A DNA stretch of 64,000 nt from Ampullaceana balthica (taxonomy: Eukaryota; Mollusca; Gastropoda; Lymnaeidae), in NCBI GenBank assembly GCA_944989445.1, contig CALYLW010000344.1:179979-243978 (forward strand). The letters run 5' to 3'. The position numbers were made by a program, and so were the translations under genes. Numbering within the stretch: the first letter of the stretch is position 1; every line of letters begins with the position of its first letter. The notes below the pieces were generated by a model that was given only the letters and a program-made list of their open reading frames with translations, was not told the origin of the DNA and ran no database searches. This document shows, one piece after another, positions 47,476 through 58,679 of this stretch.

Positions 47476-49616
47476 AATGAAATTGTGTATGAAGTCTACT
47501 CCTTTGCTCAAACCACTCTCATCACTGCACCACCCTCCCTAACTACCTATCCCCCTCTCTAAACCCCTCTCTCAAATCACCTCTCTCAGACACCTCTCTC
47601 CCTCCACCCCTCCCTATTTTTATCAAATCCCATGCCCCTCCCTCCATTCTCTTATCCATATATAGAAATCTGCAAGTTTAACAACTGGTAAGGATTGCTA
47701 TCATCAAATAAGTCAATGACATTGACATTCCTAGCGCATTAAAGTGATTTCTACATACATTATTTTCCTGGTAGTCAAGGCGGCTCCCTTTTATGGGTGA
47801 GTTCTAACATGCACAAAAATATAGATAATGTGTCCCCTAGTCCCTTAGATGTTTTATAAAACGGACAAAATTTGGGTGAGACTGCAATCAGGCTTTTAGA
47901 TAAATTAATAAAAAAATACATGTTATTAAAATATGGTATGTATAGGCCTAACAAAACGTCTCATACTCATAACAACGAACTTTTATAAATTTTTTGTGTG
48001 TGTGTTTGTTGTTCTTTTTTTTAATTTGTTTATTGGGGAAGGATTTTAGCCAAAACATACGTTGTTCTTTGACGTCTTGTCAGATATTTTATAGTGGTTG
48101 GTTTAATTTTAATTCATTAAATGTTGTTGTTGTTGTTTTTTTAAAACTAAATTTTATCAATCAAAATATTTTACGAAATGGCTTCAGTCAAGTGTTCAAG
48201 GGGAGACAGATGTTTCGTGTTTATTTACAGTTAACTTTTCCTTATTTGCATCTCCTCCAACCCACCATTGATCTTAATTTTTCTCCAAGTCAGATTCAAT
48301 GATGTCTTATATTTTAAACACAGTATTTCCCCCTTGTCACTAGGTAACGATGGATTCTGTTGTCATGCTACACAATTATTGAGAATTTTTTAAAAAAATA
48401 TTTATTGTACCAAATTATTGATGGACACGCAGTTCAGAAATAGCAGACTTGATGTTGACATGAACAGTTGTGGTGTTTCAGAGTTTTCTTTTCTATCGGA
48501 ATGGGCGGATACGCCTCTGCCGGTTAAAAAAAGAGAAGGGGGGGGGACTTATTGTGGCTGTGTAGGACTCGTCTCGCTCTGTCGATAGACAGATGTAGTG
48601 AGGGGCGGGAGTGGTGGGGGAGGGGTAATCAACAAGTGGCAGTCAGTGGCCGCGAGCAGACGATACAGAGGCCTGCTCGTTGTTACCGGCCCTGTTCGTG
48701 GGGTGTTTAGGTTCATGAATGGGGCAACAACTGAACAAAGATTCTCTGCCCATGCTGAAGCCACCACATGTATGGGTTTATCTCGAGAGAGACACTGTGA
48801 CTAGTGACTGACTAGTCCCTTCTTGTTAGCTCGACCTTTAGCAGTAGTCGGCAGTTTTGTCTCTTGGAATGTGTAACAAGGACCATTTTATGGAAGGCAA
48901 GCGCAAGATTACTCCGTTCACATCATGGCAAAGCCTTAGACTCGGATTAGTGTCGCTGTTTTGTGTATTTATTCATTTGTGTGACTTCCCAATCGACTGC
49001 TCGCGTTTTCAAAAATTAGTTTTGCCTTTTTAAAATAATTTTCATCAATGTTTATAAGAAGTTTTTGATAAATTTCATCTTTGTTCACGGCGCCTAGGAC
49101 TGTTCCATTAAATTTCGTTGTGAGCAACATTTGTGAAGAATCTGTTCATGTATATTACTTATGTGGGTAATATTTACATAGCCGACAACGAAGATTGTGC
49201 TATATTTAGTGTAGAAGATCTTTCACTGTATTGAATCCACCAGATCTAACCCACAGTTTTATTTTAGTTGAGTGGTTGATACGAGACCTACGTGTCCAAA
49301 TATTGTCAACATTGACACTTGACAGTGTCGACGCTAACCAGGAGAGTAGAAATAAAACCTAGGAGTCCTGTAGTGTAGACCGACGTGTTTTGTTTGAAGT
49401 ATGACGTGCAGTAAATCTACCTCTATCGTCTCCTAGTAGGTCATCAGAAGGGTTCTGTGCTCGTAGGGGTCATCGGGGATCGCGGTCAACTGGGATTGAG
49501 AGGGGGGTCTGTGGTGTCCAGGATAATCCATTCTCCGGTTTTGTCGCCACTTCTCTGAGTCCGGAGTATCAATAGTCACGTGACCGGAGTCATGGTCTGG
49601 ATACGTTTTTGGAGTC
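47119..49616. other. Long interval without a supported gene
   Basis: (CT)n microsatellite at 47390-47473, pyrimidine-rich to 47660, then AT-rich. 48530-48800 is GC-richer with a 68-codon frame (starting MRGGSGGGGVINKWQ) that has no known motif. 49370-49610 is GC-richer unique sequence leading into the next array. Confidence 0.5.
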
Positions 49617-50757
49617 GTTGGTCAATCTGACGTGTGGTTGGTCAATCTGTCGTGTGGTTGGTCAATCTGAGGTGTGGTTGGTCAATCTGACGTGTGTTTG
49701 GTCAATCTGACGTGTGGTTGGTCAATCTGACGTGTGGTTGGTCAATCTGAGGTGTGGTTGGTCAATCTGACGTGTGGTTGGTCAATCTGAGGTGTGGTTG
49801 GTCAATCTGACGTGTGGTTGGTCAATCTGAGGTGTGGTTTGTCAATATGAGGTGTGGTTGGTCAATATGAGGTGTGGTTGGTCAATATGAGGTGTGGTTG
49901 GTCAATCTGAGGTGTGGTTGGTCAATATGAGGTGTGGTTGGTCAATATGAGGTGTGGTTGGTCAATCTGACGTGTGGTTGGTCAATCTGAGGTGTGGTTG
50001 GTCAATCTGAGGTGTGGTTGGTCAATATGAGGTGTGGTTGGTCAATCTGACGTGTGGTTGGTCAATCTGAGGTGTGGTTGGTCAATCTGACGTGTGGTTG
50101 GTCAATCTGACGTGTGGTTGGTCAATCTGACGTGTGGTTGGTCAATCTGACGTGTGGTTGGTCAATCTGAGGTGTGGTTGGTCAATATGAGGTGTGGTTG
50201 GTCAATATGAGGTGTGGTTGGTCAATATGAGGTGTGGTTGGTCAACCTGAGGTGTGGTTGGTCAACCTGACGTGTGGTTGGTCAACCTGACGTGTGGTTG
50301 GTCAATCTGAGGTGTGGTTGGTCAATCTGACGTGTGGTTGGTCAATCTGACGTGTGGTTGGTCAATCTGACGTGTGGTTGGTCAATCTGACGTGTGGTTG
50401 GTCAATCTGACGTGTGGTTGGTCAATCTGAGGTGTGGTTGGTCAATATGAGGTGTGGTTGGTCAATATGAGGTGTGGTTGGTCAATATGAGGTGTGGTTG
50501 GTCAATATGAGGTGTGGTTGGTCAACCTGAGGTGTGGTTGGTCAATCTGAGGTGTGGTTGGTCAATCTGACGTGTGGTTGGTCAATCTGACGTGTGGTTG
50601 GTCAATCTGACGTGTGGTTGGTCAATCTGACGTGTGGTTGGTCAATCTGACGTGTGGTCGGTCAATCTGACGTGTGGTCGGTCAATATGAGGTGTGGTCG
50701 GTCAATATGAGGTGTGGTTGGTCAATCTGTCGTGTGGTTGGTCAATCTGAGGTGTGG
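49617..50757. repeat. 20-bp tandem array, about 57 copies
   Basis: Unit GTGTGGTTGGTCAATCTGAC, with CTGACG, CTGAGG, ATGAGG and CCTGA variants arranged in runs. Single-base variation without indels keeps the period exactly 20 bp throughout. Confidence 0.95.
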
Positions 50758-51330
50758 TTACTCCTGGTTGGTTTGTCAGGTTGACATCTGAACCCGTGGT
50801 TGGTAAATTTTAGTCTGGAAGGAAGAACAAGCGAGGTGTAAGCGCAGATAATGCTAATAATAGCATGGCATAGTTAGTAATAGGTCGATCGCTGATTTGT
50901 GTGCACCTATAGTTCTAGATTCTAGATCACTGAAGTGAACTTTCTTGCTTCTTATTTCTATTTTGTGACTTGTGTAAGCCTACGTTAAGTCGTCTGTACC
51001 TTGTGGTGACGTATGTCTTATGTTCACTGCTGAACAGGAATTAACTGAATTGTATCAAGACCAAGTTCAAGGTTGTTTGATTTTGAAACTTGAAATGATT
51101 CCCCAACAAGTTCAGTTGTTACAGGAGCACAAGCACTGACAAAATTCAATCTTTTTTTTTAAACGTATTAGTATAGGCCTACATACACATTCGTAAGGTA
51201 CGTCCACATACATTCTTCATATGGACCTAATTCATGATACTCAAAAGACCTATTCACCGGAACTCAGAATGGATTTCACTTTACTTGTGTAAGTACCTTG
51301 CCTTATAAGGACTGTTTGGTTGTGTTAGTT
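50758..51330. other. No gene seen
   Basis: Unique sequence without a supported feature. Confidence 0.5.
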
Positions 51331-51636
51331 GGTTAACTTGTGCCAAATGTTAACTTGTGTCAAATGTTAACTTGTGCCAAATGTTAACTTGTGCCAAATG
51401 TTAACTTGTGCCAAATGTTAAGTTTGGTTGTGTTAGTTGGTTAACTTGTGCCAAATGTTAACTTGTGCCAAATGTTAACTTGTGCCAAATGTTAAGTTTG
51501 GTTGTGTTAGTTGGTTAACTTGTGCCAAATGTTAACTTGTGCCAAATGTTAACTTGTGCCAAATGTTAACTTGTGCCAAATGTTAACTTGTGCCAAATGT
51601 TAACTTGTGCCAAATGTTAACTTGTGCCAAATGTTA
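51331..51636. repeat. 17-bp array with a longer higher-order unit
   Basis: TTAACTTGTGCCAAATG units, interrupted at 51418 and 51493 by TTAAGTTTGGTTGTGTTAGT plus TGG, which also opens the array (51318). Blocks of three to eight 17-mers are thus headed by the longer sequence. Confidence 0.9.
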
Positions 51637-51701
51637 ATGGTAATTTTAACAACCATAGGAACAATGTAACACCTAAACAAACGCCACTTATTTCTGAAAG
51701 C

Positions 51702-53291
51702 CAGCGGCGTAGCGTGTGTATGTGCCGCCCGGGGCAAAAGCCAGGTTTGCCTCCTCCACCCCCGAAAAATATGTTAACGTTATAACTTTAAAAAATATTA
51801 TTAGAGAGTAATAATGAAGACATTATACACTTTTATGTCAGTAATACATAAGAGAGCTTTCATTTCTTAATAAAATAGAAGATTTCTGCTTTTCCTAATG
51901 GCTAAATCTTTGATGTATCTGCTCAATATCCAAAATAGTCAAGATTAGTCAGTCTTGGTGTACCCATTATTGATCATAATTAATTTTCCATTAACTTAAT
52001 TTGAAAGAAGCTTCTCTCAACAGCTTGCATTACTTTGACATTTGTAAGCAATGTTCAAATTAATGATATTATATTAGGCAGGGTGACTTGGAGCCTAAAT
52101 AACGTCATTAACTTGGATAAATCAAGGGGACTTGAATTCATTATTTAAGTGTTTTTAACAGTGAGGTAAAATAGTCCTAGTAAAATAACGTCTTGTGAGA
52201 TACTTTGAATTTGATTACTCTAATTTGAAGGCAAAATTTCAAAGTTTCCAAATTCTGTAACTGCCAAAACCTCACATGTATTGATATATTAACAGCATTC
52301 TTCTCACTTGATTTTACACACATCATTGCAAAATATTCGCTGTGATTACCGAAAATTTGCTCCATCTTTGATTGGAAGGTTTCATTAAAATTATAAGGGC
52401 TCCACATTCAATTTTAGAAAATGTCATCCTTTAAGCAGTACATTAGTTTCTCTATGAGTTGCTTCTATGAAGCAATTTTTAGCACAATTAGTTCAGTTTC
52501 AGTTGGAGCACAATGTAAACAAATCAGTGAGTGAGATTTGACATCCAGATTTATGTCTTTGAGTCTTTCTTGAACTCCTGTATACTCTCCAACCTTGTTC
52601 TTATTTCTTGAACTCATGTATACTCTCCAACTATGTTCTTATTTCTTGAACTCCTGTATACTCTCCAACTATATTATTATACTACTTCAGCCTCTTGGTT
52701 TTTCAGTTCAGAAGCATTTGTATCACAAGACTTTAGACTCATTATGAAGTTGGAAGTTTCGGCATTAGAAAAGTTTATTTCTTTTATTAATTTTCATCTT
52801 TGATTTACTTTTCTTTTATTAAACTTTACTTTAACATTTTTCATTTTTAGAAGCCAATTCATAACGACGAATTAGCCGCCACTAAGACAGTGCCGCCCTG
52901 GTCATTCTATTGGCTCATATTTGAAATTGATAGGGTACATTATTGTTCGCTTCTATGACAGGAGCAGCTGTCAAATTTAAAGAATCACATAACTAACAAG
53001 CAGTTCAGTGTCACATTTCTTACTAATTTAACTTCTTGGTTTTTCAGTTAGGGGTCATTATTTTCAGACGAATTTATATCCAATATAAAGTTTGGAATTT
53101 GGCAGTAGAAAGAAACGTTCACATATTTTAGGATAGCTCCTTCATTTCTTTTATTAATTTCTATTTTGATTTTTTTTCTTCATAAAAAGCTCCACTTTCT
53201 TTTAAAATTGTCATTCTTTAATGTTAATTAACGAAGAGGAATTTGCCGCCCCTAACAAAGTGCCGCCCGGGCATCCCCCCCTTGCCCACTG
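51702..53291. mobile_element. hAT element, 1590 bp, perfect TSD CTGAAAGC
   Basis: It begins CAGCGGCGTAGCGTG and ends CCCTTGCCCACTG (reverse complement CAGTGGGCAAGGG). CTGAAAGC lies at 51694-51701 and 53292-53299. The right-end block (AGTTTGGAATTTGGCAGTAG ... GCCGCCCCTAACAAAGTGCC) is present twice, at about 52735-52905 (diverged) and 53070-53290. No intact transposase frame. A 39-bp repeat ×3 (CTCCTGTATACTCTCCAAC) lies at 52567-52685. Confidence 0.85.
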
Positions 53292-53464
53292 CTGAAAGCT
53301 GTGAGGAAGCAAATCAACTCCCCATTATTAAAAAAATATTTTTTATGAATTATGTTTTCATGCTTGCTTTTATTCAATATTTTATTTTCAATATACGTCC
53401 CCGAAACAACAAAATAGAAACAATAGAAATTAACTTCAAAACAAGAGTCCAACCATCAATACAT

Positions 53465-54190
53465 CAGGGCAGAGATCTTTGTGAGTTCTGACTGAGTCAG
53501 GGCAGAGATCTTTGTGAGTTCTGACTGAGTCAGGGCAGGAGATCTTTGTGAGTTCTGACTGAGTCAGGGCAGATATCTTTGTGAGTTCTGACTGAGTCAG
53601 GGCAGAGATCTTTGTGAGTTCTGACTGAGTCAGGGCATAGATCTTTGTGAGTTCTGACTGAGTCAGGGCAGAGATCTTTGTGAGTTCTGACTGAGTCAGG
53701 ACAGAGATCTTTGTGAGTTCTGACTGAGTCAGGGCAGAGATCTTTGTGAGTTCTGACTGAGTCAGGGCAGAGATCTTTGTGAGTTCTGACTGAGTCAGGG
53801 CAGAGATCTTTGTGAGTTCTGACTGAGTCAGGGCAGAGATCTTTGTGAGTTCTGACTGAGTCAGGGCAGAGATCTTTGTGAGTTCTGACTGAGTCAGGGC
53901 AGAGATCTTTGTGAGTTCTGACTGAGTCAGGGCAGAGATCTTTGTGAGTTCTGACTGAGTCAGGGCAGAGATCTTTGTGAGTTCTGACTGAGTCAGGGCA
54001 GAGATCTTTGTGAGTTCTGACTGAGTCAGGGCAGAGATCTTTGTGAGTTCTGACTGAGTCAGGGCAGAGATCTTTGTGAGTTCTGACTGAGTCAGGGCAG
54101 AGATCTTTGTGAGTTCTGACTGAGTCAGGGCAGAGATCTTTGTGAGTTCTGACTGAGTCAGGGCAGAGATCTTTGTGAGTTCTGACTGAG
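53465..54190. repeat. 33-bp tandem array, about 22 copies
   Basis: Unit GAGTCAGGGCAGAGATCTTT plus GTGAGTTCTGACT, nearly perfect. As 33 is a multiple of three, the minus strand reads as a 221-codon 11-residue repeat (SVRTHKDLCPD). No promoter, splice or non-repeat coding sequence adjoins it, so I treat this as a repeat and not a gene. Confidence 0.95.
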
Positions 54191-54194
54191 TTCA

Positions 54195-55104
54195 AATATT
54201 GGTTTAGTGACGATAAGTTTATTTGAAATTAAATAACAACTTTCCATTTTAAAAAAAAAGAAGCTTTTACCTTAAAATATCCTTTTAAAGTTAAAACATG
54301 TCTATTCATTTGTTATTGTAACGTATTTACCAATCTCATCATTTGAGATCGTGGGAGTTTGTTACATAAACTAAGATTCGATCTCCCAAGGGAGGTGTAA
54401 CGTTTGGGAACATTTTCAAGGTATATCCCCCACCCACCTCTCACAAGTATCTCACATTTTGAAGACCGAGTTAACCCATTATTCTTTTAGTCGCGTGTTT
54501 CGTACACAAAAACATGAATGCGAATTTTGCTTTTGAGTCCAACCGAAGTGACTTTTGGTCTCCGTCAAAACTAAATCAGAGGCGAAAATAACGAGTTCAG
54601 TCCAGTGCAAAAGTCTGAATTTATTTGGATTACAATTAAATTGACCGAAGCGACTCGGGGGGGGAGACGGGGTGTTCGTGGTTTGCTTCCACCCTTTTCA
54701 TCAAATGATGACCGTAGCCTTCCACGAGGCCCACTGAGTGCTGGGCTATAGGGTCCATTAGTGAGGCCTAGCAAGTGCTGGGTTATATGGGCCCATTAGT
54801 CTTCATTCACATGTATCCGGTCCTTTGTGTGCTTGGGTGTCCAGTGGCCGTAACAAATGCCGGCCCGAAATAATGGGTTTTGCTGTTGTCTTTTTTTTCT
54901 TTCTTTATATCTCGGTTTGTCGAATCGTAGTCATTATTCCGTGTCTATAGTCAAGCCGAGACGTGTAGAAGGTCTAGGTCTAGCAATAACTTGTAAGTCT
55001 AGGTTTAGCTCTCGTCTTTTTCTTTGTGACCTCGGTGTTGATGAGCGTCTTGAGGCAGGAAGACCTGCAATCTTTGGTTTCATTATTCGCTGAAGGCTAT
55101 TGCG
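54195..55104. other. No gene seen
   Basis: Unique sequence. A short duplicated AG(T/C)GCTGGG(C/T)TATAGG motif lies at 54740-54790. Nothing else supported. Confidence 0.5.
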
Positions 55105-55325
55105 AGGGGCCGTCCATAAATGACGTCACGTATCTATAAAAAAAAAGGGGGGGGGAGGGTGGTCACACTTTTGCGACGATGCGTGATATATATTTTTTTT
55201 TGGGGGGGGGTCAAAGCTTTGTGACGTATTTTTAGAGGGGGGGGGTCTAACTTTTTTGTGACGAGGGGGGGGGGAGGTGGTCAAAATCGGCCAAAATCGC
55301 GTGACGTCATTTATGGACGGCCCCT
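55105..55325. mobile_element. GGGGCCGT-family MITE, 221 bp, near-perfect TIRs
   Basis: The left end AGGGGCCGTCCATAAATGAC plus GTCACG is matched by its reverse complement at the right end (CGTGACGTCATTTATGGACG plus GCCCCT), about 26 bases. The interior is repeated G-runs with GTCA/GTGACG words. No clear TSD, so the superfamily is left open. Confidence 0.85.
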
Positions 55326-55972
55326 GAGGTAAATCAGTGGACATAACTGGCTTAACCCAATTATTTTGTAAAAATAACACACTAAGGACATTTAAACTTA
55401 TGGTTATAAAGAGAGGAACGTATTCTTTATTCACATCAACAATTAAACTAATGGGAAAGCTGTCGAACACAATTTTTTTAAATTATTATTTTTGGGGGAG
55501 GCTGGGGTGGGGTGGGCGTTTAAATATATTTTTAAAAGTTGTAACAGACATTTTTTAAAGAAAAAAAATACATTAGAACCCATACAAAATGTATCATTTG
55601 TTGAACGCTAGTTGTCCGGTGCTTGAGTTATTAGATTATTTGCCGACAAAATATAAATATATATATATATATATATATTATAAAATGTACGAGTTGAACT
55701 GAATAATCTCTTTGACGTTGTACACACACGCATGTTATTGATGCTATATAAACTCCATCAACATCCTGTATTTAAATTCCAAAACCTTCCTTTCCACTCC
55801 ATTCCAGCTTGTTTTAGGCCTGCGTCGAGATTATGTTTAGTTTTGGTCAACCTAACTGACCAGTACCGACCAGTCGAGATTATGTTTAGTGCTCCACCGA
55901 TACCCACTTATTATGTAAGATATTTTCTAAATCAATTTCTCCTTGTTTTCAGAAAATGTGTATAGTCACTTG
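55326..55972. other. No gene seen
   Basis: AT-rich with a (TA)n tract at 55651-55680. Confidence 0.5.
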
Positions 55973-56149
55973 CAACGTTCCCTCTAGGGTTTGTTGGTCC
56001 GTGTGCAAAGTATACAAACTCTTGTGCAATGTTGTACAGCATCCATTTTTTATTCAATTTTTTTTAAAATTTGCTGCGTTGTTATTCTAAAACGCTGCGC
56101 GGTTTTTGGTCAGATATATGCGCGGCCGCGCAGCTTAACGGGAACATTG
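55973..56149. mobile_element. MITE of the CAATGTTCCCTCT family, copy 2 (177 bp), TSD GTCACTTG
   Basis: The left end is CAACGTTCCCTCTAG and the right end CTTAACGGGAACATTG. Perfect 8-bp TSDs GTCACTTG lie at 55965-55972 and 56150-56157. This copy fixes the family's ends and supports hAT. Confidence 0.88.
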
Positions 56150-56305
56150 GTCACTTGGTCTGTTTGTTTTGACTTGTGTGCTATTGGATACACATGTTGA
56201 CATCAGTTGTGTAACAACATAAATATGTTTATAAGGTACCGGTCCTTGGTGTATGGGGGAATATCCTCAAAACTTGACCGTTTGAGAAGCTCTGGTCTCT
56301 TAGCC

Positions 56306-56616
56306 CAGTGCTTCTCAAACTTTTTAGTTTGGTGGACAGGCAGCAATTTTTCCCATTGCACCCGGGACATGTGCACTATTTTACCCTGTTCTCACGGGGG
56401 TAGCGAATTATAATTTATTTCATTTTATTTGTTTCATTCTATGTGCTTATTGCCGAAAAATTGATAAATTCTATATGGTTAGTATTAATGGATGAAAATG
56501 GAGGATTGTAATTAGATTTTTCGGTCCCTTCACCGGACCGGCGGCGGATGGCCCACGGACCTGCACCGGTCCGCGGACCAACACCGGTCCGCGAACAACC
56601 ACTTTGAGAATCACTG
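56306..56616. mobile_element. hAT-like element, 311 bp
   Basis: The ends are CAGTGCTTCTCAAACTTTTT and CACTTTGAGAATCACTG (reverse complement CAGTGATTCTCAAAGTG). Flanks TCTTAGCC and TCATAGTC match at 6 of 8. GGTCCGCGGACC palindromes lie near the right end, typical of hAT subterminal regions. Confidence 0.85.
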
Positions 56617-57112
56617 TCATAGTCGATCCAAATGTTTTAGATACCTCTCTCCGCGCGAGCTCATTGGTTACTTGTGGCACGTGACTGTAAAAGTCGTGTT
56701 TACACGACAAGCTTCCCTTTTCCCCTTGAACGGAATTCGCTAAATGCCCGGATAGGGACATTCGTCACAGCAGACACGTGAAACACGGAAATCTTGGAAC
56801 ATAGCGGAACTTGGTCTTCGTGGTCTGATCCGTGCAAGCTTCAAATAAAACATTTCCAAGCGTGTACCGCATCTCCTTGTTGGGATCCTTTCCTGTTAAA
56901 ATACTTGTGAAAAATTCTGAGATACTGTAGAATTTCGATCTTTATCTCGCCTCCACCCCCCCCCCATTTTTTTCTTTTTCTTTAATCCTTCACGGGGAAA
57001 CAAAGATGGTTGACGGTGTCCAAAATGTTGTGTGTGTGTTTTGTCATGGGTACTTGGTGTCTTAAGAATGTGTTGTCATGGTGTTTTTGTCATCAGTATA
57101 TGGTGTCATGAG
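56617..57112. other. No gene seen
   Basis: Unique sequence with a C-rich run at about 56955-56965. Confidence 0.5.
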
Positions 57113-57314
57113 CAATGTTCCCTCTGTTTGTTGGTCCATGCGCAAAATTCGTGTGCAAAGTTGCACAGCGTCAATGTTTGTGCAAAATTGAGACACGCCA
57201 CAAACGCAGATTATCATGAATGAACAAAATTTGCTGCGCGGTGATTCTAAATAGCTGCGCGGCGACGGTAAAAAATGTGCTCCCTCGCCCCCGCGTAGCT
57301 CAAAGGGAACATTT
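57113..57314. mobile_element. MITE of the CAATGTTCCCTCT family, copy 3 (202 bp)
   Basis: The left end is CAATGTTCCCTCTG and the right end CTCAAAGGGAACATTT. Flanks GTCATGAG and GTCACGGC match at 5 of 8. Shares GTTGCACAGCGTC and GCTGCGCGG interior words with the other copies. Confidence 0.8.
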
Positions 57315-57339
57315 GTCACGGCTGTGTGGTGTCACGTGA

Positions 57340-57480
57340 GTGTGGTGTCATGAGTTATGTAATGTTTTGGGTGTGTGATGTCAGTGAGTGTGGTGTCACG
57401 TGTGTGGTGTCGCGTGAGTGTGGTGTCACGTGAGTGTGGTGTCACGTGAGTGTGGTGTCACGTGTGTGGTGGTACCGTTA
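57340..57480. repeat. 18-bp array with TCACGTGA palindrome
   Basis: GTGTGGTGTCACGTGAGT units, about seven, degenerate at both sides. Each full unit has a CACGTG E-box-like palindrome. Confidence 0.85.
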
Positions 57481-57499
57481 TGTGGTGGCACGAGTTATG

Positions 57500-57996
57500 T
57501 GGTGCATGAGTTATGTGTGTTTTGGGTGTGTGGTGTCACGAGTGTTTTGGCGTGTGTGTGTGTGTGTGCACGCGCGTGCGTAGTGACTTAATTTCCACTC
57601 GCTATTTCCTCTTGTGTGATTCAAGACCTTTAATGTTGTTCTTCGGTCAATTGAGATTTTTATGGCTGACAGGGTCTACTTGGAAGAGAGAAGAGTGGTA
57701 AAATGGTAGATTTATTGTTTAATGGTTCTGAAGTATTTTTGCTTTAATCCAATTTTTAAACATTATTTGAAGAGTAAATAATTTTCCATTTTTAATAATT
57801 TAATTAAAGATGAAAATTGTCTGACTAAAATTAAGACGTCAAGAGCATTTGAAGGATATCTTAAAAAATTAACTTTAGTGGTTGATTCTCGAAAATTAAT
57901 CTCCCAGAGTTCAACATCTTCTTACTTGGAGTACGGCTGCCCAATAATGGCTAAATGTTTGTGTATTAGGAGCTGCAGACCATCGGCCTTGTGCCA
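57500..57996. other. No gene seen
   Basis: (GT)n tract at 57552-57568, then AT-rich unique sequence. Confidence 0.5.
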
Positions 57997-58367
57997 CAGA
58001 TGGCTTGTTTGGATGGTACCACAGATGGCGTGTATGGATGGTACCACAGATGGCGTGTATGGATGGTACCACAGATGGCGTGTTTGGATGGTACCACAGA
58101 TGGCGTGTATTGATGGTACCACAGATGGCGTGTTTGGATGGTACCACAGATGGCGTGTTTGGATGGTACCACAGATGGCGTGTTTGGATGGTACCACAGA
58201 TGGCGTGTTTGGATGGTACCACAGATGGCGTGTATGGATGGGACCACAGATGGCGTGTATGGATGGTACGACAGATGGCGTGTATGGATGGTACCACAGA
58301 TGGCGTGTATGGATGGTACCACAGATGGCGTGTATGGATGGTACCACAAATGGCGTGTTTGGATTGT
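57997..58367. repeat. 25-bp tandem array, about 15 copies
   Basis: Unit GGTACCACAGATGGCGTGTA plus TGGAT, with a TTTGGAT variant. Long open frames on both strands follow from the absence of stops in the unit. Confidence 0.95.
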
Positions 58368-58477
58368 ATTATTGGTATGGAGACCTTAAACTCCATACTT
58401 CAATTGTCAGAGTCGAATTCCTTTTTCACGCCATTTGATGAGACAAATTCTTTGAGTCTAACCTTCTTGAATCATAT

Positions 58478-58665
58478 AATAATAATAATAATAAATTGAT
58501 TATTTATATAGCGCTGTATCCCAGTAAGGAACTGGGCTCACAGCGCTTTACATGAAAGAAATAACATACTTATAACTTATAAGTATTAAATTAACTTTCG
58601 TATCACAACAAACACACAAAATTACAATACATTATACATAAGCTACGTTAATCATTTACAAGAAA
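58478..58665 (-). mobile_element. LINE 3' tail, opposite-strand copy of the 46379-47118 family
   Basis: Read on the minus strand it gives CATGTAAAGCGCTGTGAGCC, CAGTTCCTTACTGG, then GCGCTATATAAATAATC and (TTA)n, matching 47040-47118 almost base for base. Only the tail (about 180 bp) is present, so it is a strongly 5'-truncated copy. Confidence 0.85.
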
Positions 58666-58679
58666 TAATTTTGACGTTT

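Noticed and set aside
48598..48804. 68-codon GC-rich frame
   Set aside because: Low-complexity glycine start, no motif, no splice sites in phase. Equally explained by local GC content.
57878..58499. Overlapping 140-186-codon frames on both strands
   Set aside because: Products of the 25-bp array. Simultaneous openness on both strands is a repeat effect.
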